From positions 1 through 64,000 of the forward strand of contig CAZJYI010000052.1 of the NCBI GenBank assembly GCA_964550025.1: a stretch of DNA of 64,000 nt. Reading direction: 5' to 3'. This DNA comes from CAZJYI01 sp964550025 (lineage in GTDB: Bacteria; Verrucomicrobiota; Kiritimatiellia; UBA8416; CAYOBW01). The translations under genes were made by a program, and so were the position numbers. The notes beneath the pieces are model-generated. The model did not search any database. It had not been told where the DNA came from and worked only from the letters and a program-made list of their open reading frames with translations. Of this stretch, positions 20,701 through 28,936 are shown in pieces (within the stretch, counting starts at the first letter, position 1; each line of letters begins with the position of its first letter).

Positions 20701-20794
20701 GTCCTCCGTTGAGCCCGGACGACTTGATGATGTCCGCGCGGCCGGCGGCCGCCAGTGTGATCGAGATGTAGAGTGGGAGAAGTGCTTTCACCAT
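17660..20794 (-). CDS. Large secreted PQQ-like beta-propeller protein
   Basis: 1044 residues. The start at 20794 has GGAGG eight bases upstream and opens a signal peptide (LLPLYISITLAAAGRA); the frame reaches 20815 without a better start. The N-terminal ~120 residues look like a SAM-methyltransferase-like remnant domain, then WTHFLHSPGNNAVA leads into pyrrolo-quinoline-quinone-type repeats such as DAKTGKLIWTGK and DAKTGEELWSL. No cofactor ligands can be assigned. Such proteins are abundant in planctomycetes and Kiritimatiellota and may bind glycans or act as oxidoreductases. A Lys/Gly-rich insert (KKKGKKGKKTASRRK) occurs near residue 950. Its 3' end overlaps the RND pump by 81 bp. Confidence 0.8.
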   Translation of the reverse strand: MVKALLPLYISITLAAAGRADIIKSSGLNGGLVVIVGAEAAKPLSLNEVPPSFIVQFLETDAGKVSAFRDKARSAGIHGRVTARRWHGGTLPYGDELVNLLVIADGVSTESGEVDRVLAPGGTVLAGGKKRVKARPKEIDDWTHFLHSPGNNAVANDNRVGPPRTLRWDCGPRYCRSHELDVSVAAAVTEGGRLFSIVDKGPAGIIGKKTPDKWVLEARDAFNGIRLWERPVPNWSWRQWKPELLKLDNWLGLIAQRRLIPATLPRRLVAVDGRVYVTLGVMAPVSVLDAVTGETLGTIKGTQGVDEILLQDGVLVMTQRPHLREAALADPSMDLQRVSSRKAMPVREDGLVIAADAGSGKTLWRTTEKTVIPYTLASEGGRAFYHTGSELVAIALKTGKELWRVANAGTDANRWDTRHILVARKDVVLLATPKKKCEAFDAKTGKLIWTGKGGRGTAFNTTPMDLFVIDDMLWFTSGTRYEGKDLYTGEVKRTIDLPKFFLTPGHHLRCYRAKATTRYILDNKRGIEFMDMQEKNHQKNDWVRGACRYGIIPANGLVYSTPTPCNCYQAVQLMGFNALSDAEPPAPEKPVLDKGPAFGKASGELPMNADWPTLRGNEAREGSAATATGTALKRRWRRELGGRLTQPIVVGDRLYVVSREECVLYALDAKTGEELWSLATPAEVDSPPAYAEGCLVFGCRDGWVYSLRADDGVLAWRFRAAPRERQIVSYGRLESSWPVHGTVLVADGIVYAAAGRNTYLDGGIYLCGLNADSGEVRYTHHLSNPAQDSGNPYDAHQMEGAMPDIMAYDGKTLSMQSKTFDPTLKPVAKPASRRVYATGGFLDGETWHRNIWLYAPGWTLMNKSASKYPNTGQLLVHDGDRTYGTKYFTQHQGQSMVFYPEEEGYVLFCDHDNRTWEDLLGDYLAAKAAGGKKKGKKGKKTASRRKGEAAADGSIWKTRIPLRARAMLKTADALFVAGVADAVPKDDPLAPFEGRSRGVLQAVAPETGEKLAEYALDASPVFDGMIAASGRVFLSLENGSVECW

Positions 20795-20806
20795 CTTTCG
20801 TCCTCC

Positions 20807-20899
20807 GGGGCGCAAGCGCCCCGGCTGGGCCGGATCCGGGGCGCGAGCGCCCCTGCTGGGCCGGATCCGGGGCGCGAGCGCCCCTACTGAGCTACTGAG
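20807..20899. repeat. Three tandem 31-bp units with REP-like hairpins
   Basis: Units at 20807-20837, 20838-20868 and 20869-20899. Each has the palindrome GGGGCGCGAGCGCCCC (the first with one change). The first two share the spacer GCTGGGCCGGATCC. The last ends in CTAC (foot GTAG on the minus strand), and a second CTAC at 20892-20895 forms the stop of the neighbouring isomerase-like gene. It lies between the promoter of the propeller gene and that stop. Confidence 0.85.
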
Positions 20900-21722
20900 C
20901 TATGGTTTTCCAGGTCTCCATGGATTGCTTGAGGTTGGTTTGGTCGTCGCCGGGGATCTTGTAGCATTGTAGGCAGAAGGGGCCCTTGTATCCGATGTCG
21001 TCGAGGATCTTCATGAGCTTGCGCATGTCGAAAGTGCCTTTTCCCAGGGGTTGGATCAGGCGGCCCCAGCTCATTTTTCGGGTGTCGCCGGAATCAGCGC
21101 CCGAGACCTGTACGAGCCGCAGGTGAGGTGCGGCTTTCTTGAGTACGCTCTCCAGGTTCTTCTCGTCGTCGAGCTTGAGAAAATGACACAGGTTGAACGA
21201 GGCGCCTACGTTAGGGTGGTTGGCCTTCTGGACCAGCCTCACGACCTGCTCCATGCTTTCGGCATAGAACCCGACGTGGGGATAGATGACCACGGACAAG
21301 CCGGCGGCCCTGGCCTTGTCGCCGACTTCGCGGAGCTGGCGGACGGCAATCTCGTCCGTCGCGCCCTTGGCACGTGCGAGGCCGTACCAGATAATGGTGC
21401 CCTTGCCCTTCAGGAGTTCCAGTTCGCGGGCAAGGCCCGCATCCACGGCCGGCAGGTCGGCCTGTACTTTGCGTACAACGTAGAGGGTGCCGATCCGCAG
21501 CCCACGCGGTTCGAGGACCTTGAGCAGTTCGGCCGTGCGTCCGGGACGTGAGCCAATCCCGTCGTAGCCGAGCTCCTTTAGAACGGCGGCCTTTTCCTCG
21601 AGCGAGGGGATCCGCGTCAGCCCGTTGTCAAACGCGTAGAAGGCGCGTTTCTCATCCGCGCCGACAATTGCGGTGGCTGCCAGAAGGACTGCCATGAGTG
21701 AATAGCCTGTCGGTGCTGTCAT
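20892..21722 (-). CDS. Secreted sugar phosphate isomerase/epimerase-like TIM-barrel protein
   Basis: 276 residues with an N-terminal signal peptide (SLMAVLLAATAIVGA), so a periplasmic member of the xylose-isomerase-like TIM barrel (AP endonuclease 2) family. Barrel strands are seen at VLKELGYDGIG, LSVVIYPHVG, HPNVGASFNLCHFL and LRLVQVSGAD; His and Asp/Glu residues on these could bind a metal. PVC genomes often carry secreted versions next to Gfo/Idh/MocA oxidoreductases, as here (the next gene is divergent, 125 bp away), which suggests joint oxidation/epimerisation of sugars. AAAGGAG precedes the ATG. The stop TAG lies in a duplicated ctcagtag next to REP-like hairpins. Confidence 0.82.
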   Translation of the reverse strand: MTAPTGYSLMAVLLAATAIVGADEKRAFYAFDNGLTRIPSLEEKAAVLKELGYDGIGSRPGRTAELLKVLEPRGLRIGTLYVVRKVQADLPAVDAGLARELELLKGKGTIIWYGLARAKGATDEIAVRQLREVGDKARAAGLSVVIYPHVGFYAESMEQVVRLVQKANHPNVGASFNLCHFLKLDDEKNLESVLKKAAPHLRLVQVSGADSGDTRKMSWGRLIQPLGKGTFDMRKLMKILDDIGYKGPFCLQCYKIPGDDQTNLKQSMETWKTIAQ

Positions 21723-21846
21723 GTGAGGCTCCTTTCAAGTTTCTCCCCGCCACTGAACGTGGTGCACCTTGGTCTTGCCACGGGCTTCGGGCAAGCTATT
21801 ATGCGTCTATTGAGATCGTCAAGCACCGACACACCGAGGAGACACT

Positions 21847-23193
21847 ATGAGCACCAGGCATCCGGAGAGACAGGGCATCACGCGGCGTACCGCGCTGCGC
21901 GGCATGGCGGCGACGGGAACCATCCTGGGGTTTCCCGCCATTGTCCCCTCTACCGTTCTGGGCAAGGATGCGCCGTCGAACCGCATCAACGTGGCGATGA
22001 TCGGCATGGGACGCCAGGCGAAGCATGCCAACCTGCCGCCGTTTCTGCACTCCGACGACACACGAGTGGTGGCGGTGTGCGATGTCGACCAGTGGCGTCT
22101 GACCAACGCGAAGAAGCAGGTGGACGGCCACTACAAGAATGAGGACTGCAAAGCCTACACGGATTGGCGAGAAGTTCTCGCTCGCGATGACATCGACGCC
22201 GTGATGAACTCAACGTCCGACCAGTGGCACGTACCGATCTCGCTGGTCGCCGTTCGGCGCGGCATGCACGTGAGCTGTGAGAAACCGCTGACGCTCTCGC
22301 TTGCCGAGGGACGGGTGCTGGCCGACGCGGTCAAGAAACACGACGTCACTTTCCGCACCGACAGCGAGTGCCGAACGCACGCCTACATGCACAAGACGGC
22401 CCAACTTGTCCGCAACGGCTATATCGGCAACGTGAAGCGCATCGAAGTCGGCGTGCCGTCCGGCGACAGGGCGGGAGGCCGTGCCAAGCCGATGCCCGTT
22501 CCCGAGGAGCTCGACTATGAAATGTGGGTGGGGCCGTCGCCGATGAAGCCGTATTGCGTGGATCGTGTTCATCCCCCCAGATCCTATGGCCGCCCCGGCT
22601 GGATGCGCTGCCGCGATACGTGCGAGGGCATGATTACCAACTGGGGCACTCACACGTTGGACGTGGCCCAGCTCATCAACAACACGGAGCGCACGGGACC
22701 CGTTTCGGTCGAAGGCACGGGCACGTACCCCGATCCCGGCTCAGGGCTCTGGAACGTGCTGGTCAAGTTCAAGGTGCAGTTCAAGTACGCGTCCGGCGTC
22801 GTGCTGGACTACATCATGGCGAAGCATGCGTACGTACGCGTGGAAGGCGACGACGGTTGGATCCAGGCCAACTGGCATGGTGGCAAGGGTCTACAGGCCA
22901 GTGACAAGAACATCCTCAGGACAAAGCTGAAGGACGGCGACTTGCGCATCCCCCAGCGCTCGGACAAGGGCGATTTCATCTACGGCATCAAGAACAAGGC
23001 GCCGACGATGGCCGACGCCGAGATCGGGCACCGCACTTGTTCGATGGGGCAGATTGCGCACATCGCCATCCAGCGGGGAAAGCGTCTCGGCTGGGATCCC
23101 GTGAAGGAGCGCTTCGGCAACGACGACGAGGCCAACGAGCTGCTGAACCGCTCCTATCGCAAACCGTGGGGGCTGGACATCAAGCTGGGGTAG
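21847..23193 (+). CDS. Gfo/Idh/MocA family oxidoreductase with Tat signal
   Basis: 448 residues. GAGGAGACACT precedes the ATG. The N-terminus has the twin-arginine signal ITRRTALRGMAATGTI and cleavage near PSTVLG, so the folded NAD(P)-loaded enzyme is exported. A Rossmann domain (INVAMIGMGRQAKHANL) is followed by the EKP motif of the family (SCEKPLTLS) and the C-terminal alpha/beta domain with GTHTLDVAQ. These enzymes oxidise or reduce sugars and cyclitols. The divergent secreted isomerase-like gene is the likely partner. The stop codon TAG forms part of GTAG at the foot of a REP-like hairpin (23190-23214). Confidence 0.9.
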   Translation: MSTRHPERQGITRRTALRGMAATGTILGFPAIVPSTVLGKDAPSNRINVAMIGMGRQAKHANLPPFLHSDDTRVVAVCDVDQWRLTNAKKQVDGHYKNEDCKAYTDWREVLARDDIDAVMNSTSDQWHVPISLVAVRRGMHVSCEKPLTLSLAEGRVLADAVKKHDVTFRTDSECRTHAYMHKTAQLVRNGYIGNVKRIEVGVPSGDRAGGRAKPMPVPEELDYEMWVGPSPMKPYCVDRVHPPRSYGRPGWMRCRDTCEGMITNWGTHTLDVAQLINNTERTGPVSVEGTGTYPDPGSGLWNVLVKFKVQFKYASGVVLDYIMAKHAYVRVEGDDGWIQANWHGGKGLQASDKNILRTKLKDGDLRIPQRSDKGDFIYGIKNKAPTMADAEIGHRTCSMGQIAHIAIQRGKRLGWDPVKERFGNDDEANELLNRSYRKPWGLDIKLG

Positions 23194-23250
23194 CGGAAGA
23201 CACCAAGTCTTCCGACATTGGGGATCGGAACGCTTGGCGCGTTCCGCTAC
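23190..23250. repeat. BIME-like pair of REP hairpins between convergent genes
   Basis: Left unit: GTAG followed by hairpin CGGAAGAC-ACCAA-GTCTTCCG (23190-23214). Right unit, inverted: CGGAACGC-TTGGC-GCGTTCCG followed by CTAC (23226-23250). GTAG of the left unit contains the TAG stop of the oxidoreductase. The right unit occurs again after the N gap (23381-23405), where its CTAC contains the stop of the HD-domain gene. The foot tetranucleotide and opposed orientation match REP/BIME elements moved by RAYT (IS200-like) transposases. Confidence 0.8.
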
Positions 23251-23278
23251 AGCCCGATCTCGGTCGCTACCTCCCGCA

Positions 23279-23378
23279 NNNNNNNNNNNNNNNNNNNNNN
23301 NNNNNNNNNNNNNNNNNNNNNNNNNNNNNNNNNNNNNNNNNNNNNNNNNNNNNNNNNNNNNNNNNNNNNNNNNNNNNN
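23279..23378. other. Assembly gap (100 N) with duplicated 55-bp flanks
   Basis: The 55 bases before the gap (23224-23278) are repeated exactly after it (23379-23433). This looks like two contigs that overlap by one k-mer but were joined with N instead of merged; the real sequence is probably 155 bp shorter here. Confidence 0.9.
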
Positions 23379-23401
23379 ATCGGAACGCTTGGCGCGTTCC
23401 G

Positions 23402-23971
23402 CTACAGCCCGATCTCGGTCGCTACCTCCCGCATTCCCATGATGACGTCGGAGATCAGCTCGTTCAGATCGACGCCGAGTTTGCCGGCGCCCTTCTGAAT
23501 CACTTCGCGGTCCGCGCCGGCGGCAAAGGCTCTCTGTTTCCACTTCTTGCGGACCGACTTCGGCGTGAGGTCCATCACGCTCTTCGAGGGACGCACCAAG
23601 GCGCAGGCGGTGACCAGGCCCGTCAGTTCGTCCACCGCGTACAGCGTCTTCTCCAGCAGTGAGACGGGGGCTACGTCGGAGCACAGACCCCAACCGTGCG
23701 AAATGACGGCCCGGACGTATTCCGGCGGCCAGCCGCGCTCCGTCAGAATTCCCTGAGTCTTCTGGCAGTGTTCCTCGGGAAACTGCTCGTAGTCCAGGTC
23801 GTGAATCAGGCCGATAATTCCCCAGGTGTCTTCGTCCTCACCATGCTTGCGGGCGCAATACCGCATGACCGCTTCGACGGCAAGAGCGTGGTTGATGAGC
23901 GAGCGGTCGCTGTTGAACTCCTTCAACAGTGCCAGTGCTTCGCCGCGAGTGGGTTTGTGTGTATCCATCAT
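23402..23971 (-). CDS. HD-domain phosphohydrolase-like protein
   Basis: 189 residues. The metal-binding HD motif is in IGLIHDLDYEQFP, preceded by a first His in SLINHALAVEAVM and followed by AVISHGW and AVDELTG, the normal order of HD ligands. Family members hydrolyse phosphomonoesters or nucleotides; the specific substrate is not evident. AAGGAGG precedes tandem ATG codons at 23971/23968. The TAG stop is contributed by the CTAC foot of a REP-like hairpin that also flanks the assembly gap. The LysE-type gene lies upstream, 21 bp away, on the same strand and could be cotranscribed. Confidence 0.85.
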   Translation of the reverse strand: MMDTHKPTRGEALALLKEFNSDRSLINHALAVEAVMRYCARKHGEDEDTWGIIGLIHDLDYEQFPEEHCQKTQGILTERGWPPEYVRAVISHGWGLCSDVAPVSLLEKTLYAVDELTGLVTACALVRPSKSVMDLTPKSVRKKWKQRAFAAGADREVIQKGAGKLGVDLNELISDVIMGMREVATEIGL

Positions 23972-23992
23972 CAGCCTCCTTCTCCTGCTACC

Positions 23993-24619
23993 CTACAATG
24001 CCGACGTCCCGGCCACAAGCTTAATGCCCTCCCGAATGAGAAGCACGGCAAACACGGCCATCAGCACCCCCAGGGCACAGTTGATGATTCGGTACGGACG
24101 CCCCGCCAGAAAACGGCGCGACCGGCCGGCAAGAAGCACCATGGTGAGCTTGGACCCCACCAGCAGCCCGTAGAACAGTGCCAAAAACGCAATCGCGGCG
24201 TGCCGGCCGACCGTCATGGCCTTTGCCAGCGACGCGGCGCCCACGGTCATCCAGAAGAGCCAGGGATGGGGGCTGAGCACGTTGGTCAGGATGCCCTTCA
24301 TCCACGAGTTCGGGCGCGTGGGCGCATCCGCCGTGTCCGGTCGCGCGGGGCGCCAGGCCTCGTAGGCGAGATACATGACAAAAGCACCCCCCGCCACAGA
24401 GAGCACGCCGAGAAGTGGTTGCAGCTCCGACAACTTCGACGCCAACGCGACCGCGACGAGAATGATCGGCAGATCGGTTAACAGGGGGACCAGCGCGACC
24501 TTGCATCCTTCCCGTGGACCATGCCGCAAGGTCTGCGCCAGAACCAGCGCCATCAGAGGGCCGGGCGAAAGCCCGGCGTACAAGCCGAGGAGCAAGCCGG
24601 ATAGCAGTGTGGCTGTCAT
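23993..24619 (-). CDS. LysE/RhtB-family amino acid exporter
   Basis: 208 residues, the family's usual length, with six hydrophobic segments. The conserved N-terminal motif GLYAGLSPGPLMALV is close to the family's G-x-x-x-GPGP signature, and NVLSPHPWLFW matches the NPK/NP-type mid motif. It should export amino acids or related small metabolites across the inner membrane. Its ATG (24619) overlaps the sulfatase stop by four bases, so it is translated after the sulfatase on the same transcript, an unusual pairing that may be fortuitous. Confidence 0.85.
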   Translation of the reverse strand: MTATLLSGLLLGLYAGLSPGPLMALVLAQTLRHGPREGCKVALVPLLTDLPIILVAVALASKLSELQPLLGVLSVAGGAFVMYLAYEAWRPARPDTADAPTRPNSWMKGILTNVLSPHPWLFWMTVGAASLAKAMTVGRHAAIAFLALFYGLLVGSKLTMVLLAGRSRRFLAGRPYRIINCALGVLMAVFAVLLIREGIKLVAGTSAL

Positions 24620-27210
24620 CTTATCTCAAGCGTCGTTCCCGGCTTGTCCGGGCGCATTGCGGCCAGCGCCGCGACGTCGGCGGCCGTCAGCACGCGGTCA
24701 TAGACTCGCACATCGTCGATGCAACCGTCGACGTGGTGTTTCATGTTGCCGCGGTCGTTGCGGGCGCCGATGGTCATGGGGAACGCCCACGGAGTGAACA
24801 CCGCGCCACTGGTGCCTTTCCGGTTGGAATAGGGGAACGAGACGGCAGCGGGGAACGCGTCGCGGTACATGCCCGCATCGGTATCCTCCACCCCCCACGT
24901 CACCGCCACGTGATGCCAACGGCCGTCGTTGACGTCGAGAGTGGCGTCAAACTGTTGCGTGCCGGCATTGTCGTTGCTGTCGCGCACGAGGAGTCGTGAC
25001 GCGTCCTCGGTGCCGTCGAAGTTGATGTGCAGAAGAAAGCAGGTCTTGTCGTCCCTGTTAAGCGTTCCCGCCGGCGCCGACCAGGCGGTCGTGGTGGTCT
25101 TCAGCCACAACGCCAGTGTTCCGGCCGCGAGGCCGTTGGTATGGTTGGGATGTCCCGCGGTACCGGTGATGACGTACCCGTTGGTACCGTCCAGCACCAG
25201 GCAACCCGAGCCGACCCGGTGGCCTTCGCGGACGACAGCGGCGTTGCCGACCACAGTCCCGTCCGGCGCTCCCGGGACGCCGTTGCCCGCGTCCCTGTCG
25301 AACGGGTAATGTGAAATCAGCCCCATCGTGATGTCGGCGTCCGGGGCATTCGTCTCGACCTGGACACACAGTTCGTTCGACGGGGCATTGGTGCGGCCGC
25401 CACCGGCCGTCACGGTTCCCGCCGGCAGCGTCACCGAAACCACGCCGGTGGATGCGAGAGTGGAGGCGACGTTGAACGCGTAGCTCTGGCCGGAACCGGA
25501 CAGCGCAGAAACCGTGGCGTTGCTGACGACCAGGTCCCCCAAGGTGAGGCCTGAAACCGACTCGGTGAACGTAAGCTGGACGCCGAAAGGCCCGGTGGCG
25601 CTATCGGGGCCGATCAGCCTGGGACTGACAATCTTGCCTCTCAGGTCTTTGTCGCGCTCCGCCGCGAAGAGCGCGTGCATCTCGTTGAGCTTGTTCGTCG
25701 CCGTAGTGGCCAGGTTGGTTGCTTCGCGCGGGTCGTCTGCCAGGTTGAAAAGCTGCCAGTCCGTTGCGGACGCGGGTTCGCCGCCGTAGTGGACTACCTT
25801 CCAGTCGCCGTGACGCACGGCCCACCGGGTGTTTCCGCTTCCCCAGAGCCAGTAAAACGATCGCTCGCCCGGCGAACCGCTACCGTCGATGAGCGGCATG
25901 ATGTCTTCCCCGTCCCACCGGGGTGCAGTGACCGGCGTGAACCCCACCATACCGGCGATGGTGGGAACCCAGTCGACGATGTGGACGGGATTGGTCACGA
26001 CCCGCGGCGCAATGCGAGCGGGCCAGTTGACGAACCCGGGGACGAGGATGCCGCCTTCGTAGACATCCGTCTTGGACCCCCGTAGCGCGTCGGGCTGGTT
26101 GAAGTCGGTGAGCTTGAGGTCGTCGGGATAGGCGTTGCCGCTCCAGTTGACCTGGGGGCCGTTGTCGGAGGAGAAGAAGATGATCGTGTTTTCGCGCTGT
26201 CCCGCCTGGTCCAGGGCGTCCACAATGCGGCCCACCGCGCTGTCCAGGTGATGCACCGTGGCCAGCAGGAGACGCTTCTCGGGGTCGGGTTCGGTCTGGA
26301 TCCTGCCGGCGGGGTCGTTGAACCACGCAATCGCGTCCTCGTTGAGCCAGCGTGTGTTGTCCGCCGGGTCAAGCCGGGTCGGCGTGTTGGTGAATGAACC
26401 CCGCTCATCCAACGGCGTGTGCGGCGCGTGGAAAGGGAGATAGACGAAAAACGGTCCGTCGTGTGGTTGGCGGATGAAACGGATTGCATCGTCGGCGACG
26501 AGGTCCGTGGCGTGGACGCCGTTTTCGTACCCCGGGATGATGTCGTGGTCGCGGTGCCAGGTGATCTCGTACGCGTTGCCGGGGCGGTAGCGGTGGTCGT
26601 ACATCCCGACCGCGCCGGCCAGGCTGCCGTAGCTTTCGTCGAAACCGTGGTGATTCGGCCCCCACTCGGGTGCCGATCCCATGTGCCACTTGCCGGCCAT
26701 GTAGCACTCGTACCCCATCGTGGCCAGCATGCTGGACAGTGTCAACGTACCGTGCGGATACGATTGGACATTGCTCGCCTGCTGGGCCTGCGTCCCCGAG
26801 CGGCTCGGGTAGCGGCCGGTAAACAGCGCCGCGCGGGTGGGTGTGCACTGCGACATCACGTAGTGCTGCGCAAACCGCACGCCGCCCGCGGCCAAAGCGT
26901 CGAGGTTCGGCGTGTAAACCGCCGGGTTGTTGTACCCGATGTCCGCCCACCCCAGGTCGTCGGCCAAAATGACGACGATGTTCGTGTGTTGCGCGGGTGC
27001 GGGGGAACAGATGCCCCACAGGGCCACCAGCAGCATCGACAGGATTGATCTACAGCTAAGAGCCCGAAAGTAGCCACGAGCGTGAGCGAGTGGAGCAGAC
27101 GCTGGCATCCACTCGCTCATCCGCCTGCGCCGGGAGGCTACGGCGGGACAGGCGCTCGTGGCTACACGGGATCGCGCGACGAAAACACGTCCGCTGTTGT
27201 CCATTGGCAT
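24616..27210 (-). CDS. Secreted sulfatase with Ig-like and LamG-type domains
   Basis: 864 residues. Sulfatase domain about 78-520: metal ligands in VVILADDLGWADIG, the Cys-type formylglycine signature CTPTRAALFTGR and downstream FSSDNGP. It removes sulfate esters from glycans after Cys is converted to formylglycine. An Ig-like stretch (about 555-640) and a concanavalin/LamG domain (about 650-850, ISHYPFDRDAGNG to IDDVRVYDR) follow, probably for carbohydrate binding. GGGAGG precedes the ATG at 27210. Residues 16-47 are encoded by an inserted 96-bp palindrome; without them the N-terminus would be a normal signal peptide (SILSMLLVALWGICSPAPA). A start at 27036 is the alternative. Confidence 0.88.
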   Translation of the reverse strand: MPMDNSGRVFVARSRVATSACPAVASRRRRMSEWMPASAPLAHARGYFRALSCRSILSMLLVALWGICSPAPAQHTNIVVILADDLGWADIGYNNPAVYTPNLDALAAGGVRFAQHYVMSQCTPTRAALFTGRYPSRSGTQAQQASNVQSYPHGTLTLSSMLATMGYECYMAGKWHMGSAPEWGPNHHGFDESYGSLAGAVGMYDHRYRPGNAYEITWHRDHDIIPGYENGVHATDLVADDAIRFIRQPHDGPFFVYLPFHAPHTPLDERGSFTNTPTRLDPADNTRWLNEDAIAWFNDPAGRIQTEPDPEKRLLLATVHHLDSAVGRIVDALDQAGQRENTIIFFSSDNGPQVNWSGNAYPDDLKLTDFNQPDALRGSKTDVYEGGILVPGFVNWPARIAPRVVTNPVHIVDWVPTIAGMVGFTPVTAPRWDGEDIMPLIDGSGSPGERSFYWLWGSGNTRWAVRHGDWKVVHYGGEPASATDWQLFNLADDPREATNLATTATNKLNEMHALFAAERDKDLRGKIVSPRLIGPDSATGPFGVQLTFTESVSGLTLGDLVVSNATVSALSGSGQSYAFNVASTLASTGVVSVTLPAGTVTAGGGRTNAPSNELCVQVETNAPDADITMGLISHYPFDRDAGNGVPGAPDGTVVGNAAVVREGHRVGSGCLVLDGTNGYVITGTAGHPNHTNGLAAGTLALWLKTTTTAWSAPAGTLNRDDKTCFLLHINFDGTEDASRLLVRDSNDNAGTQQFDATLDVNDGRWHHVAVTWGVEDTDAGMYRDAFPAAVSFPYSNRKGTSGAVFTPWAFPMTIGARNDRGNMKHHVDGCIDDVRVYDRVLTAADVAALAAMRPDKPGTTLEIR
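27070..27165. repeat. 96-bp nested palindrome inserted in frame in the sulfatase leader
   Basis: Outer arms GTAGCCACGAGCG (27070-27082) and CGCTCGTGGCTAC (27153-27165) are a perfect 13-bp inverted repeat. Inside are TGAGCGAGTGGA (27083-27094) and its complement at 27108-27119. GTAG is at both ends, as in composite REP elements. Its length is 32 codons and it begins exactly on a codon boundary of the sulfatase, so the frame is kept. Confidence 0.85.
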
Positions 27211-27225
27211 CTGGGTCCTCCCGGA

Positions 27226-28731
27226 TCACTTGCCACGTAGATCATAGCACAGCAACCGCGGCGGCACGAGGCCGTCCGGGTTGTTCTGCGCGACGTACAG
27301 GAGCCCCCTGCTGAGCACGGGGGCGGTCCAGGTCTGTTCGGCCGAAAACAGCCGTCGACCCGAGAGGATGCGGCAGCCTTCCGGAGTCAGGTCGAGCCAT
27401 GCGATCAGGCCGGTTTCCCCCAGGCAGAGGAAGCGCCCGTCCGCCCGGATCAGCGAGCCGATCCCAAAGCCGGTGCTGCCCGGCGGTTCTCGATAGCGCT
27501 CCGCGCCGCGCGCCCCGGGCGGAAGCTCATCCTGCTCGGCCAGGTCCCCGGCCCGCGTGTCCCCGAGCCGCAGTGTTCTGCGCCAGATGCGCTCCCCGTC
27601 GGCCCAGCGCATACAGGTCAGCTTGTTGTTCGCGAAGCCATAGAGGTGGCCGTCATGGAGAATGGGCGTTGTCCAGTGAGACGAATAGGCCCGGGTCTTG
27701 AAGACGACCTCCAACGTCAGATCGGGCCTGACCTCCAGCATGACGCCGTGCACGTCGTAGGACGACGAGACAAAGACGCGGCTGCCCGAAACAACGGGCG
27801 ACGAAGCGTTCGCCGAGAACTGCCTTGGGCTGCGCCAGGGGAAACGGTCGTGAATGGTTCCCGATGCGCGATCGACACATAGGAGGCCCCCGATTGGCGG
27901 TTTCGTCATGCCACCGGCAAAGACGAACAGGACGCGTTTTCCGTGCACGGTCGCGGCCAGGGGTGTGGCATAGCTGCGGCCCCATTGCCCACCCGAAAGC
28001 CACTTGAGCGCGCCGGTCCTTTTGTCGAAGGCCACCACGCACTTGCGAAGGCCGAGATTGACGATGAGCAGATTGCCGTCGACCAGGGGAGACGTGGAGA
28101 ATCCGAAGAAGCCCTCGTTGACCTCGAACTCCCGCGCGATCTGCCGGCGCCAGAACAGGTGTCCGGTGGACAGGTCGAGGCACTGAAGCACGCCCTGGGC
28201 GCCGAGCGTGTAAACACGATTGCCGTCGATGGCCGGCGTGGAGCGTGGGCCGTTCAGGTAGCCGAAACGGTCGCGGTACGTTGTCGGATACGCCATCGAC
28301 CAGTAGCGTCGGCCGGTCTCCGCGTGCAGACAGTCCACGATTTCCTCGTTGCGTATCCGGTAGAAGTGAATCAGGCGACCGTCCTTGATCGAGGGAGCGG
28401 TGTAGCTCTCGCCCCTGGCCGCAGCCCAGACAAGCAGCGGGTCGAGCCCGTCCGGAGGCGGTGCCTCAAAGGTGCGGAGGAGTTTCGTTTCGGGGGATGT
28501 CCCGTCGCACGCGGGACCGAGAAAATGGGGCGAGTCGCCTACGACGGCACCGTCTGCCAGGGGGTTGGGCTTGCGATACTCCATGCAGCGTGCATGCGAC
28601 TGCGGTGCCGGTGCTAGCAGCGTGGCTGGCTTCGGGCGGACCTCCGGCGGGGCGGGATCGGCGATGGGCAGGGCCGGTTCCGAGCCGGCGGCGTTTGCTG
28701 ACAGAGACAGAAGGATGATGAGCCCCACCAT
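27226..28731 (-). CDS. Secreted PQQ-like beta-propeller protein
   Basis: 501 residues from the ATG at 28731, which has AAGGA upstream and begins a signal peptide (MVGLIILLSLSANAAGS); the open frame extends to 28893 through repeat sequence and is not used. A Pro-rich spacer is followed by propeller repeats such as CLHAETGRRYWS, CLDLSTGHLFWR and AFDKRTGALKWLSG, the pattern of PQQ-dependent quinoproteins and BamB-like proteins. No cytochrome motif. Function is unknown; these proteins are a hallmark of polysaccharide-degrading PVC bacteria. It lies directly upstream of the sulfatase gene on the same strand (15 bp gap to its start). Confidence 0.82.
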   Translation of the reverse strand: MVGLIILLSLSANAAGSEPALPIADPAPPEVRPKPATLLAPAPQSHARCMEYRKPNPLADGAVVGDSPHFLGPACDGTSPETKLLRTFEAPPPDGLDPLLVWAAARGESYTAPSIKDGRLIHFYRIRNEEIVDCLHAETGRRYWSMAYPTTYRDRFGYLNGPRSTPAIDGNRVYTLGAQGVLQCLDLSTGHLFWRRQIAREFEVNEGFFGFSTSPLVDGNLLIVNLGLRKCVVAFDKRTGALKWLSGGQWGRSYATPLAATVHGKRVLFVFAGGMTKPPIGGLLCVDRASGTIHDRFPWRSPRQFSANASSPVVSGSRVFVSSSYDVHGVMLEVRPDLTLEVVFKTRAYSSHWTTPILHDGHLYGFANNKLTCMRWADGERIWRRTLRLGDTRAGDLAEQDELPPGARGAERYREPPGSTGFGIGSLIRADGRFLCLGETGLIAWLDLTPEGCRILSGRRLFSAEQTWTAPVLSRGLLYVAQNNPDGLVPPRLLCYDLRGK

Positions 28732-28760
28732 GCTCTTTTCCTTCAGCTTCTCACAGGCAC

Positions 28761-28840
28761 GGTCGGGGTGTAACCCGACCCTCCAGGATGTAAGAAAGAC
28801 CGCCTTCTTGTGCTGGAGGGACGACTGCCACGCCGTCCGT
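28761..28840. repeat. REP-like palindromes upstream of the propeller gene
   Basis: Hairpin GGTCGGG-GTGTAA-CCCGACC at 28761-28780, then a 26-bp unit at 28815-28840 whose reverse complement matches 35615-35640 at 25 of 26 positions. No gene is seen between 28732 and 28936. Confidence 0.7.
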
Positions 28841-28936
28841 CTCCATGCCGGAGGCCAAGGGAAAGGCCATGTGAGTCTCACTGCTTTCTTCACGCCATCT
28901 CCAATCTCAAAGCGCCCCCCCCGTCAGGAACCGATG

